A DNA stretch of 64,000 bases from NCBI RefSeq assembly GCF_044385915.1, contig NZ_JBISCC010000121.1, positions 124,001 to 188,000 on the forward strand, written 5' to 3'. The translations under genes were made by a program, and so were the position numbers. Shown piece by piece: positions 52,813 to 61,199 of the stretch (position 1 is the stretch's first letter; each line of letters begins with the position of its first letter). The DNA is from Thalassobellus citreus. Lineage in GTDB: Bacteria > Bacteroidota > Bacteroidia > Flavobacteriales > Flavobacteriaceae. The notes beneath the pieces are model-generated. The model was not told the origin of the DNA. It was given only the letters and a program-made list of their open reading frames with translations, and did no database searches.

Positions 52813-55728
52813 TTATTCTTCAATCGCTTCGTAAATTAAGCGTTGTATTTCTGTTCTAATATTTTCTTTTAACAATAGATTTTTACCTGCATTTGGATAG
52901 GTTCTATTTGCTAAAAACACATATACAATTTCAGCATCTGGATCTGCCCAAGCATAAGTTCCTGTAAAGCCAGAATGCCCAAAGCTGGTCATTGACACAC
53001 ACCCACAAGTAGGCCCTTCATCACTTAATTGAGGTTTATCAAAACCAATTCCTCTTCTATTATTGTTTTCACAATAATAACAGGTATTAAATTTATCAAA
53101 GGTTTCTGAATTAAAATATTGTTTACCTCCGTAAAAACCTTTTTGCAAATACATTTGCATAATTTTAGCTACGTCATTGGCATTACTAAATACACCTGCG
53201 TGTCCGCCTACGCCATTTTGCATAGCTGCTCCCATATCATGTACATACCCTTGTACTTTTTGATGCCTGTAATAATCATCAATTTCAGTAGGTACAATCT
53301 TTTTATTACTTATTCTTCTATAAGGATTATACATGGTGTTATTAGCTCCCAATGATTTATAAAAATGTCTTTGTACTAACTCATCTAATGTTCTGTCGTA
53401 ATAATTCTCAATAAATTTCTTTAAAATGTAATAAGGAAAATCACTATAACGGTATCTTAAGGTTTCAAGTAAGTCTGAATCTTTAATTATTTTCTGAATA
53501 GAATCCTGATAATCTGAACGTAAATACAAGTTTTTATATACTTCAATATTAAATTCGGCACTTCGTTCGCTTCTATAATACTTTTTACTAGGACGCTTAG
53601 TTATGGTATCTAATGTATGGTAATAAAAAGGTTCCCAAGGTCTTAATCTAGCATAATGCGATAACATTTTTTTTATAGTAACATTGGCTTTATTAGAGCC
53701 TTTATACTCTGGTAATATTTTAGATAATTTATCATCTAAAGTAACTACGCCTTGTTCTTCTAATTCCATTAAAAGTGGCAAGGTTGCTAGTATTTTGGTT
53801 AAAGATGCGACATCATAAATATCATCAAACGACACTTTTTCTCTACCCTTATAAGTATGCTTTCCAAAATTCTTATTGTAAATAACCTTACCTTCTCTAG
53901 CAACTAAAATTTGAATCCCTGGTGTCATTTTTCTATTTACAGCCATATTGGCAATAGAATCTATTTTATTTAATTTTTTTGAATTTACTCCTACTCGTTC
54001 TGGTATAGTATATCCTAAACGTTTTATTCCAAAAGAAGGAATACCTTCTCCTTCAACAAAATTATCGCCAGCAGATACCGGTAAATGTCCTTTTGCTCCT
54101 AAGGCTCCAAAAATAAGTTGCGCCGATTTTTCTTGAGCTATTCTACTATTTTGATAGCTCATTATAATACCTTCTATATTTTCAATAGATTTTAAATCCA
54201 TTAACGCATATGGTTTTGCAAAAACATCTAAAACAACCGTATGTTTTCGAGCTATTTCATATAACCATACAAGTTCTTTATCTGTAAACTTATAACTTTT
54301 CCATGGGCTTTCATTAGACTTATGGAAACCAATAACAACGGTATTGTATGTTTGTAAACGCCCCATTAAATCATCTAAGTTATCGGCTTTAATTTCGTGT
54401 ACTTTCGTGTACTTTTTTAGTTCATTAAAAAATACAGAACCATCAGCATCTCCCATTTTAACATAAGCTATATTTTTTGTTTCTAACTGCCGAATTGGTA
54501 ATATAGCTGTCTTGTTTTGTAAAATAGTTAAAGCATTTTCAATAAGCTCTTCATACAACATATCATCTTTTAGTCTGTTCAAATCTTGAACCAAATTATG
54601 AATACCAATAGGTTCGTAATTATTTAGACCAACTTTATATTTTGCTTGAAGTATTTTTTTAACCGAATGTGCCAAACGAGCTTCTGTGATATCGCCTTTA
54701 TTATAAGCTTCTATAATTTTAGAAACGCCAATACCAACATCTTCAGACATTAACATGACATCATTTCCTGCTTTAAAGGCTGCTAAATCTATATCGCCCG
54801 TTTCACTAAAATTTGCTGCACCTTTCATGGTAAGTGCATCGGTAAATATTAATCCTTGAAAACCTAACTGCTCTTTTAATATATCTGTTACAATATGCTT
54901 TGATAAAGATGAAGGATAGCCATCGCGAGGTTCTAAACTAGGCACATTTAAGTGTGCTACCATAACACTAGAAAGCCCTTCCTTTATAAGTTTCTTATAA
55001 GGATATAACTCAATAGAATCTATACGCTTTTCATTAAAATTAATAGTTGGTAATGTTTTATGAGAATCTTGATCGGTATCGCCATGACCTGGAAAATGTT
55101 TTGCATTAGCTAACACACCTGCTCCTTGCATACCTTTCATAAAAGCCAAAGCTTTTTCAGTAACATTATCACGATCTTCACCAAAAGAACGATTTCCAAT
55201 AATAGGATTTAACGGATTGGTATTAATATCAACCACAGGTGCAAAATTAAAATGAACCCCTAAACGCTTACAATGCTCGCCAATATGCTTCCCTGTTTCT
55301 TCAATAAGCTTGTTATCTTTTATGGCTCCTAATGTCATATTCCAAGGAAATGCATAGGTAGAATCTAAACGCATGCTTAAACCCCACTCGGCATCCATTC
55401 CTATTAATAAAGGAATTTTAGAAAGTACTTGTAACTCATTATTTAACTTTGCTTGTCTAACGGGGCCACCATTGGAATAAATAATACCACCTATATGATG
55501 ATCATTTATTAACTTAATAACCTTGTTTTTAGTAATATTATCTTGGTTAGACATAACCTGAACCATATACAGCTGTCCTACTTTTTCCTGTAATGTCATA
55601 GACGCATAAACACTATCAACCCATTTTTTTTGAGCATCAAAATCTTTAGCCCCTAAAGGATTAGTAATTGTTTGAGCTACAACTGTAAGTGTTATGAAAT
55701 AGAAAAAAAGAGTATATATGAGGCGCAT
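52813..55728 (-). CDS. GH3 glycosidase fused to a beta-lactamase-like serine hydrolase
   Basis: A 971-residue exported protein (signal peptide ending V-V-A-Q). The N-terminal half is a GH3 beta-hexosaminidase of the NagZ type, with A-K-H-F-P-G-H-G-D-T and catalytic Asp at about 297 in I-F-T-D-A-L-T-M-K-G. After a GH3 C-terminal domain comes a class C beta-lactamase/DD-peptidase-like domain (about 590-970), with S642-L-T-K645 and the H-S-G-F-T-G motif. This fusion is known in Bacteroidota. It probably processes muropeptides or wall fragments in the periplasm. The true start is the ATG at 55728, two codons after the apparent TTG. Confidence 0.92.
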   Translation of the reverse strand: MRLIYTLFFYFITLTVVAQTITNPLGAKDFDAQKKWVDSVYASMTLQEKVGQLYMVQVMSNQDNITKNKVIKLINDHHIGGIIYSNGGPVRQAKLNNELQVLSKIPLLIGMDAEWGLSMRLDSTYAFPWNMTLGAIKDNKLIEETGKHIGEHCKRLGVHFNFAPVVDINTNPLNPIIGNRSFGEDRDNVTEKALAFMKGMQGAGVLANAKHFPGHGDTDQDSHKTLPTINFNEKRIDSIELYPYKKLIKEGLSSVMVAHLNVPSLEPRDGYPSSLSKHIVTDILKEQLGFQGLIFTDALTMKGAANFSETGDIDLAAFKAGNDVMLMSEDVGIGVSKIIEAYNKGDITEARLAHSVKKILQAKYKVGLNNYEPIGIHNLVQDLNRLKDDMLYEELIENALTILQNKTAILPIRQLETKNIAYVKMGDADGSVFFNELKKYTKVHEIKADNLDDLMGRLQTYNTVVIGFHKSNESPWKSYKFTDKELVWLYEIARKHTVVLDVFAKPYALMDLKSIENIEGIIMSYQNSRIAQEKSAQLIFGALGAKGHLPVSAGDNFVEGEGIPSFGIKRLGYTIPERVGVNSKKLNKIDSIANMAVNRKMTPGIQILVAREGKVIYNKNFGKHTYKGREKVSFDDIYDVASLTKILATLPLLMELEEQGVVTLDDKLSKILPEYKGSNKANVTIKKMLSHYARLRPWEPFYYHTLDTITKRPSKKYYRSERSAEFNIEVYKNLYLRSDYQDSIQKIIKDSDLLETLRYRYSDFPYYILKKFIENYYDRTLDELVQRHFYKSLGANNTMYNPYRRISNKKIVPTEIDDYYRHQKVQGYVHDMGAAMQNGVGGHAGVFSNANDVAKIMQMYLQKGFYGGKQYFNSETFDKFNTCYYCENNNRRGIGFDKPQLSDEGPTCGCVSMTSFGHSGFTGTYAWADPDAEIVYVFLANRTYPNAGKNLLLKENIRTEIQRLIYEAIEE

Positions 55729-55744
55729 ATGCAAGTATTAATTA

Positions 55745-55786
55745 GGCATGATTATTAGTAATATAATTTATACTAATAATCATGCC
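55745..55786. terminator. 16-bp inverted repeat downstream of DUF3570 gene
   Basis: GGCATGATTATTAGTA and its perfect complement flank a 10-base AT loop, about 70 nt after the end of the redox operon and 17 nt upstream of the GH3 start. No T-tract follows, so it could be a terminator or an operator of the GH3-bshA unit. Confidence 0.5.
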
Positions 55787-55854
55787 AAAATAACACTTTT
55801 AACAAGAAGATAAAAAGACTTTAAGATAGAATTATAATAAGGTTGTAAACAAAT

Positions 55855-57348
55855 TTAATCCATTACAAACTTAAATCCTGCCGAAATAATACCAGCCGTT
55901 AAACCTGTGTTTCTTTCGTAACTATTATATTTTAAATCGATACTTTTTAAACCAAACTTACCAATATGTGTTTTGGCAAAAATATCGGTATAACTCACAC
56001 CAAACCCATATTGATTGGCATTAAACTTAGATAAATCATAATCTGAAGTATAAAATTCGCTAGTAGACACGTTTGCTTCATATGGCGCAAAATAATCGGC
56101 TGCGGTTTGATTATAATAACGATATGATGGATATAAAGTAAACTTACTAGAAATTTTTATAGGTAATTCAATTTCAGCAGTATGCGATGTAATCCCCCAA
56201 TCGTCAGAGTAAAAACGATAATAAGTTCTAAGCGTAAAAATTTCATTTAAATAATAATTTAAACGCATACCTACAGGTATTTTAAAACGTGTACTTGGTA
56301 AGCGTTCTATATCATCAGCTAATTGAAATACATCTTTATTTATAGGTGTATCATAATTAACAATATTTATATTATTGTCTCCTGGATTCCCTATATAATA
56401 ATTATCTACATCACCAAAATACACACGTTGCATCGGGTTAGATAGCCAACCATCTTGTTGAACCAAATCAAAAAACAAAGAAATTTGTGCGTTCTTACTT
56501 AGTATTTGAGAAAAACTAAATGATAACGAATACGAGTTTCTTGCTTTATCATTAATAACAGGCGATTTTACTGGAGACCAAATATTACTACCATTTTTAT
56601 TTATAGCACTTCCACTCTGATCTAATATATCAACATTGCCAAAGAAACTATTATTTAAATTCTCATTAGCATCTACAAAATAAGTATCTAGTTCTGTAGG
56701 ATATACCGGTTTCCAAGCATCTAAATATACTTTAGCACTTACATTTAGAGTTGTATTCTTTTCATTAAAAAGCTTAGTTATACCTCCACCAAATCCAATT
56801 GAAGTATAATCAAACTCATTAGCTAAAGACACATCGGCATTAACAATAGTATTTCTATCATCAGAACTATGACTATAATCTGCACTAATACTAGCCCAAA
56901 CATCACCACTTGAAGCTCCTGAAGACGCTGCCCATGGTGTTGGAGCAACCACTCTAGTTGTGGAATTATTATTTCCAGATCCAGAACTAGATGCACTTGA
57001 AATTGCTGCTGGATTGGATGTTGTTACTTCTTTAGTTCTATCAAACGGATCTAAATTACTTGATGATGCCGATGTGTACGCAGAAAAACCTGCATCTATA
57101 GTTAAAACATCGTCATCATTTAGCGGCACACTTACTACAAATGTTGGTGTGAAATCGGTTAAATGCTCATCGCCTATTCCTCCCGTAACCGAAGCATTAT
57201 TGCCGTCTTGAGAATAATAACTTGTTAAAAAATCCACCTCTGTAGTTTCTAAAACACGTTTTTTATAAGTATTTGTTTCTTCTTGTTTTTCTTGAGCAAA
57301 TCCTATTGCTGCAAAAAATAAAACTGGGACTATTAATATTTTCTTCAT
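55855..57348 (-). CDS. DUF3570 outer-membrane beta-barrel protein
   Basis: A 497-residue exported protein with a signal peptide (ending I-G-F-A-Q). It is made of many amphipathic beta-strands, contains a low-complexity S/G/N segment (about 115-150), and ends K-F-V-M-D, consistent with an outer-membrane barrel of the DUF3570 family. No catalytic motif is visible. It lies 9 nt after the DUF4266 gene, the last member of the Trx-ApbE-DUF4266-DUF3570 operon. Known ApbE-linked clusters include DUF3570 proteins, but their biochemical role is unsettled. Confidence 0.87.
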   Translation of the reverse strand: MKKILIVPVLFFAAIGFAQEKQEETNTYKKRVLETTEVDFLTSYYSQDGNNASVTGGIGDEHLTDFTPTFVVSVPLNDDDVLTIDAGFSAYTSASSSNLDPFDRTKEVTTSNPAAISSASSSGSGNNNSTTRVVAPTPWAASSGASSGDVWASISADYSHSSDDRNTIVNADVSLANEFDYTSIGFGGGITKLFNEKNTTLNVSAKVYLDAWKPVYPTELDTYFVDANENLNNSFFGNVDILDQSGSAINKNGSNIWSPVKSPVINDKARNSYSLSFSFSQILSKNAQISLFFDLVQQDGWLSNPMQRVYFGDVDNYYIGNPGDNNINIVNYDTPINKDVFQLADDIERLPSTRFKIPVGMRLNYYLNEIFTLRTYYRFYSDDWGITSHTAEIELPIKISSKFTLYPSYRYYNQTAADYFAPYEANVSTSEFYTSDYDLSKFNANQYGFGVSYTDIFAKTHIGKFGLKSIDLKYNSYERNTGLTAGIISAGFKFVMD

Positions 57349-57357
57349 ACTAACTAC

Positions 57358-57567
57358 TTAATTACAACCACAACCTCCACCAGATTTTCCGCCATTAGCT
57401 CCTGACGCTGCTTCTCTATATACCTGAAAGTTTGTTGTAAACCTATCAGAACCTTTTTTTGTTAGAGCCATATCTGGATCATTTATATTTACTTTTTCAT
57501 ACTCTTTAACAACCGTACAGGAGGTTAATGAAACTATAATTAACAATACTGTTACAAATTTTGTCAT
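57358..57567 (-). CDS. DUF4266 small Cys-tailed lipoprotein
   Basis: A 69-residue lipoprotein with lipobox L-T-S-C at about 14-17, followed by a conserved stretch (Y-E-K-V-N-I-N-D-P-D-M-A-L-T) and a C-terminal Gly-rich tail ending G-G-G-C-G-C-N. The C-G-C-N terminus with no obvious domain around it is the family hallmark. It probably sits in the outer-membrane periplasmic leaflet. It starts 1 nt after the apbE stop. The two Cys in the tail could carry a redox or metal function; the neighbouring thioredoxin and ApbE support a redox setting. Function not known. Confidence 0.87.
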   Translation of the reverse strand: MTKFVTVLLIIVSLTSCTVVKEYEKVNINDPDMALTKKGSDRFTTNFQVYREAASGANGGKSGGGCGCN

Positions 57568-57568
57568 A

Positions 57569-58561
57569 TTAATTTGTTTGATTTATGTTTATATTTTTTG
57601 ATGTTTGAAGCTTATTATTCTTATCAACAAGAATACACTCCACTCCTTTTAACTGGTTTATAAAATCTAAGCCCACATCTACGCCCATTACAAAAATAGA
57701 CGTAGCTAAAGCATCAGCTAACTCTGCATTTGCAGTAAAAATAGTAGCACTTAAAATACCTGTACTCGGATACCCTGTTCGAGGATCAATTATATGTGAA
57801 TACAAAACATTATTAAAGGTCACATACTTTTCATAATTACCAGACGTAACAACAGCACCATTACTTACAGGTAACCATGAAAAAACTTTGCTTTTATTTA
57901 ACGGATTAACTATTGCAACCATCCAATCTTTTCCATCGGGTTGTTTTCCCCAGGCATTTAAATCGCCCGAAGCATTTATAATACCTGAATTTACACCATT
58001 TTTTATCAATAGAGCTTTGGCTTTATCTGCTGCATAGCCTTTGCCAATGGCACCGAAACCAATTTTCATCCCTTCTAACTTTAAAAAGACAGAATGATTA
58101 CTTTCGTCTAGCACAATGTTTTTATACCCAACTTTTGCAATTGATTTTTTTATCGCTTCCGCGGAAGGTATTTGCGTCATACTACCATCAAATTTCCAAA
58201 TTTTATCCATAGATGCATACGATATATCAAATGCGCCTTTAGTTAAATCTGAAATTTTAATAGCTCGTTTTATAAGTTGAAATAACTCATCATCAACCAC
58301 TACAGGTTTAATCCCTGCATTTTTAATTATTTGAGATGTTTGTGAGTTTACATCCCAAGATGATATTAATTTTTCAATTCTATAAATTTCATTAACAGCT
58401 AAATCAATATATGCTTCGCCTTCTTTTTGAGAATTGGCAACTACTGAAATATCAAAACGACTGCCCATTAATTTAAGCGTTCGCTTATAGACCTGTTGAG
58501 AAAACGCAGAAATATTTACTATAAAAACAAAGACAAGTGTAAATGTTACTCTATTTTTCAA
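57569..58561 (-). CDS. apbE: FAD:protein FMN transferase
   Basis: A 330-residue exported ApbE: it links FMN to Ser/Thr of periplasmic proteins from FAD. After a signal peptide (ending F-S-Q) come M-G-S-R-F-D-I-S-V (FAD site), F-G-A-I-G-K-G-Y-A-A-D-K-A, S-G-D-L-N-A-W-G, the D-P-R-T-G-Y-P-S motif and the C-terminal A-E-L-A-D-A-L-A-T-S. The start is a TTG that overlaps the thioredoxin stop by a few bases; no ATG precedes the signal peptide. No flavinylation target motif of the D-G-x-T-x-A-T/S kind was seen in the adjoining proteins, so its substrate is unknown. Confidence 0.93.
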   Translation of the reverse strand: MKNRVTFTLVFVFIVNISAFSQQVYKRTLKLMGSRFDISVVANSQKEGEAYIDLAVNEIYRIEKLISSWDVNSQTSQIIKNAGIKPVVVDDELFQLIKRAIKISDLTKGAFDISYASMDKIWKFDGSMTQIPSAEAIKKSIAKVGYKNIVLDESNHSVFLKLEGMKIGFGAIGKGYAADKAKALLIKNGVNSGIINASGDLNAWGKQPDGKDWMVAIVNPLNKSKVFSWLPVSNGAVVTSGNYEKYVTFNNVLYSHIIDPRTGYPSTGILSATIFTANAELADALATSIFVMGVDVGLDFINQLKGVECILVDKNNKLQTSKNININQTN

Positions 58562-58991
58562 AAGCTGTTAGTTTTTTAAAATAAGCAGATGGTGCTATTT
58601 TTTCATAACCAGTTTTTCCTAAAACCTCTCCTTTTGCGTTTAAAACAACAACCAAAGGAAAATAGCCTTGACTATTATAAGTCTCTGCCAGTTTTGCATT
58701 TTGAGTTGCTAATGCTTCTGGTAATTTGTTTGCTTTTCGTCTAGGAAAATCTGCTTGAAGCATTACAAAATGATCTTTAGCTAATTTTTGAAATTCTTGA
58801 GAACTCCAAATTTCTTTATCTAACTTAATACAAGGTCCGCACCAATCGGATCCTTGAAACACCAAAATTATATTCTGGTTTGTTGCTGAAGCTTGTTGCT
58901 TTGCTTCTTCAAAATTTGTAGTCCAATCTTGAGCAAAAGTTGATAAACTGAGTAAAAACAAGCATAAACTTGTGTAATAAATCTTTTTCAT
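58551..58991 (-). CDS. exported thioredoxin-like protein
   Basis: A 146-residue exported thioredoxin-fold protein: signal peptide (ending S-T-F-A-Q), W-T-T-N-F-E-E-A, then the active site W-C-G-P-C at about 52-56 and F-P-L-V-V-V-L-N with a cis-Pro. The long form of the domain resembles DUF255-type/DsbD-gamma-like proteins. It is the first gene of a four-gene operon with apbE, DUF4266 and DUF3570. The ATG at 58991 is preferred to the TTG just before it, which overlaps a TAnnTTTG-like string. It probably keeps the Cys tail of the DUF4266 lipoprotein reduced, which is inference. Confidence 0.9.
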   Translation of the reverse strand: MKKIYYTSLCLFLLSLSTFAQDWTTNFEEAKQQASATNQNIILVFQGSDWCGPCIKLDKEIWSSQEFQKLAKDHFVMLQADFPRRKANKLPEALATQNAKLAETYNSQGYFPLVVVLNAKGEVLGKTGYEKIAPSAYFKKLTAFEK

Positions 58992-59127
58992 CAAAAATAT
59001 TTTTAAATAAATGTAAATTGATTTTTTAAATTTACAAGTAACATTTGTTACTTATACTTAAAACAATTAACTATACAAAAAAACGCAAGTTTTTTGGTAA
59101 TATTTTCTAAAAAAGAAGAATTAACAA

Positions 59128-59616
59128 TTATTTAGCTAAAAAACGACTGTGCCAACTTTCGCTTGCAGGGACTTCCCAATTTTCATTAAATTCAGCAATA
59201 TTATTCACTAAGTTATTAAAAACAATGGTGTTTTTTGAAATGGCTTTATCTTTTGCCATCTTTCTAAAATCGGTAAGGGTTTTATATGCAATGTATTCCC
59301 CTTGTTTGTAGGACACATTCATTTTATCCATTAAATCGATGTTATATTCTTTTTCTAACTCTTGAATAAAACGCACAGAAGCATCTATAGAACAACCTGT
59401 TGCCTTATTTAAATTCTGATTTAAACCAAGAACTATAAAACGCTTATATCTAATTAAATATCCAGCTTCTAAATCACCACCATGAGCGGTCCAGTTTCCA
59501 ATGAAAATTTCTGTTTTACCTTGAATTTCTTCTATTTCTTGTTCGGTAAGCGAACGGTTTGCTTGATATATCCAAACACGAGATTCTTCTGGTAATGTAT
59601 TAAAGTCTACTAACAT
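59128..59616 (-). CDS. conserved flavobacterial protein (often misnamed ABC transporter ATPase)
   Basis: A 162-residue cytoplasmic protein conserved in Flavobacteria next to the Fe-S/MlaD row of genes. The sequence (V-D-F-N-T-L-P-E-E-S-R-V-W-I-Y-Q-A-N-R, W-T-A-H-G-G-D-L-E-A, C-S-I-D-A-S-V) has no Walker A, Walker B or LSGGQ, so any transporter-ATPase annotation is not supported. The pattern is a compact alpha-beta fold with a Cys at about 93. It starts 7 nt after the stop of the preceding hypothetical gene, so it belongs to the same operon. Function unknown. Confidence 0.75.
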   Translation of the reverse strand: MLVDFNTLPEESRVWIYQANRSLTEQEIEEIQGKTEIFIGNWTAHGGDLEAGYLIRYKRFIVLGLNQNLNKATGCSIDASVRFIQELEKEYNIDLMDKMNVSYKQGEYIAYKTLTDFRKMAKDKAISKNTIVFNNLVNNIAEFNENWEVPASESWHSRFLAK

Positions 59617-59623
59617 ATTTTTA

Positions 59624-60265
59624 TTAAAGTAATTCTAAATATTTAACAACATTCTTTTTTACATACTTACGCACACTCAAATCAAATAAATCTATTTCTT
59701 TATAATAAATTTTAAATGACTTTTTAAAATTAGACTTCTTTAATAATTGATAACCTTCAAATTGTTCGTTTATTAAAAAAATATGAGACTTATCAAAATC
59801 ATCTTTAACTTCAAAATATGATATAGCATCGTTATTAAGCCCAACTAATTGAGCTTCTAATTGAAGATCTTCTTCGTTTTTTGCTACAGGTTCAGCAGGA
59901 GAATCTTCTTCAATAATTTCACTTAATTGATCGTTACTAAATATAGACATAAACTCGACACCACAGGTAGAAACCATTTTTAAACCAACTTCCTCTCCAA
60001 TAGCTTCAAAAGTATCCATACCTGCATTTGCTAGTTCTTTTGATTCGCTTTTTCTTTCATTAAAACTTTTCATTAAACATAAGCCTAATGATACTTCTTT
60101 TTGAGTTAAAGTTTTATCGGAAGTAAATGAAGTTTTATCATTCTTTATACACTCACAAGTATCTTCTGCTATTAATTGCAAAACCTCGTCTTTAGTTTTA
60201 TCTTGAGAAAAAATGTTACTGGAAAAACATAAAGACATGAATAAAAGAAATGTGTACTTAAGCAT
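59624..60265 (-). CDS. exported hypothetical protein
   Basis: A 213-residue exported protein that I do not recognise. Signal peptide M-L-K-Y-T-F-L-L-F-M-S-L-C...N-I-F-S-Q. The mature part has a Cys-containing helical segment (I-A-E-D-T-C-E-C-I, L-G-L-C-L-M-K, V-S-T-C-G-V-E-F) with four to five cysteines that may form disulfides, an acidic linker, and a C-terminal beta/helix region. I start at the second in-frame ATG (60265): the upstream one overlaps the preceding CCG gene and would mask the signal peptide. Gap to the CCG gene is 19 nt. Confidence 0.7.
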   Translation of the reverse strand: MLKYTFLLFMSLCFSSNIFSQDKTKDEVLQLIAEDTCECIKNDKTSFTSDKTLTQKEVSLGLCLMKSFNERKSESKELANAGMDTFEAIGEEVGLKMVSTCGVEFMSIFSNDQLSEIIEEDSPAEPVAKNEEDLQLEAQLVGLNNDAISYFEVKDDFDKSHIFLINEQFEGYQLLKKSNFKKSFKIYYKEIDLFDLSVRKYVKKNVVKYLELL

Positions 60266-60284
60266 ATTATTGATTTTTAAATTT

Positions 60285-61079
60285 TTATAAATTTTGAGCA
60301 TTCGCAATTAATTCGGCAACATCTAAAACAGTAATTTCTGCTTCTTTTTCTTTAAATTTTACACCATCGGTCATCATGGTGTTGCAATACGGGCAACCTG
60401 TTGCTATGATGCTTGGTTTTGTGTTAAGCGCATCTTCTGTACGTAAAACATTAATTTCTTTATCACCTTTTTCTGCATCTTTAAACATTTGTGCGCCTCC
60501 TGCTCCGCAACATAATGCTGTTTCTTTATGGCGTTTCATTTCAACCAATTCTACGCCCATAGCCTTTAATAATGTTCTTGGAGCTTCGTACACACTGTTT
60601 GCACGACCTAAATAACAAGGATCGTGAAATGTAATACGTTTGCCTTTAAAGGTATTTTCGCTTTCTATTTTTAAACGTCCTGTAGAGATTAACTCTTCTA
60701 GAAACTGTGTATGGTGTTGTACTTGGTAATTTCCTCCTAGTTGAGGATACTCGTTTTTAAGTGTATTATAAGAATGCGGACATGCAGTAACAATGCGCTT
60801 TACTTCGTAAGCATTTAAAACTTCTATATTGGTTACGGCTTGCATTTGAAACAAAAACTCGTTTCCTGCGCGTTTAGCAACATCGCCTGTACAACTTTCT
60901 TCGGTTCCTAAAACAGCAAAATCGACCTTAGCGTTGTTTAATATTTTAACAAAAGCTCTCGTTATTTTTTTAGCTCTATCGTCATAACTTCCTGCCGAAC
61001 CTACCCAGAACAAAATTTCTGGTTGTCTGCCTTCTGCCATACAATCTGCCATGGTAGGCACTTTTAAAGCTTCACTCAT
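60285..61079 (-). CDS. CCG-domain (Fe-S)-binding protein
   Basis: A 264-residue cytoplasmic protein with two CCG (cysteine-rich) domains of the heterodisulfide-reductase/LutA type: A-C-P-H-S-Y-N-T (first), F-H-D-P-C-Y-L-G-R-A-N, A-L-C-C-G-A-G-G-A-Q-M-F (second CCG) and C-P-Y-C-N-T-M-M. It lies downstream of a membrane protein with 4Fe-4S centres, 120 nt away, with a dispersed repeat between; together they look like the two subunits of a membrane-linked electron-transfer complex. Substrate unknown. Confidence 0.9.
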   Translation of the reverse strand: MSEALKVPTMADCMAEGRQPEILFWVGSAGSYDDRAKKITRAFVKILNNAKVDFAVLGTEESCTGDVAKRAGNEFLFQMQAVTNIEVLNAYEVKRIVTACPHSYNTLKNEYPQLGGNYQVQHHTQFLEELISTGRLKIESENTFKGKRITFHDPCYLGRANSVYEAPRTLLKAMGVELVEMKRHKETALCCGAGGAQMFKDAEKGDKEINVLRTEDALNTKPSIIATGCPYCNTMMTDGVKFKEKEAEITVLDVAELIANAQNL

Positions 61080-61107
61080 GTTCTTAATTTGTTAGGTTGT
61101 TGTACTG

Positions 61108-61191
61108 CGCGTTAGGGATTGTAGCGGCATCCTTTTTTGTTTTTCACAAAAAAGATACAGCGAAAAGCCCGACCCTTTATGGGTAACGCCC
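61108..61191 (+). repeat. dispersed repeat, GGCATCC family, copy 3
   Basis: Shortest and cleanest copy: GCGCGTTAGGGATTG, GCGGCATCCTTTTTTGT-loop-ACAAAAAAGATAC stem, AAGCCCGACCC and GGGTAACGCCC at the end. Lies between the two Fe-S genes. Confidence 0.7.
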
Positions 61192-61199
61192 AAATTATT

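Noticed and set aside
59128..59616. ABC transporter ATPase
   Set aside because: No Walker A, Walker B or signature motif in the 162 residues.
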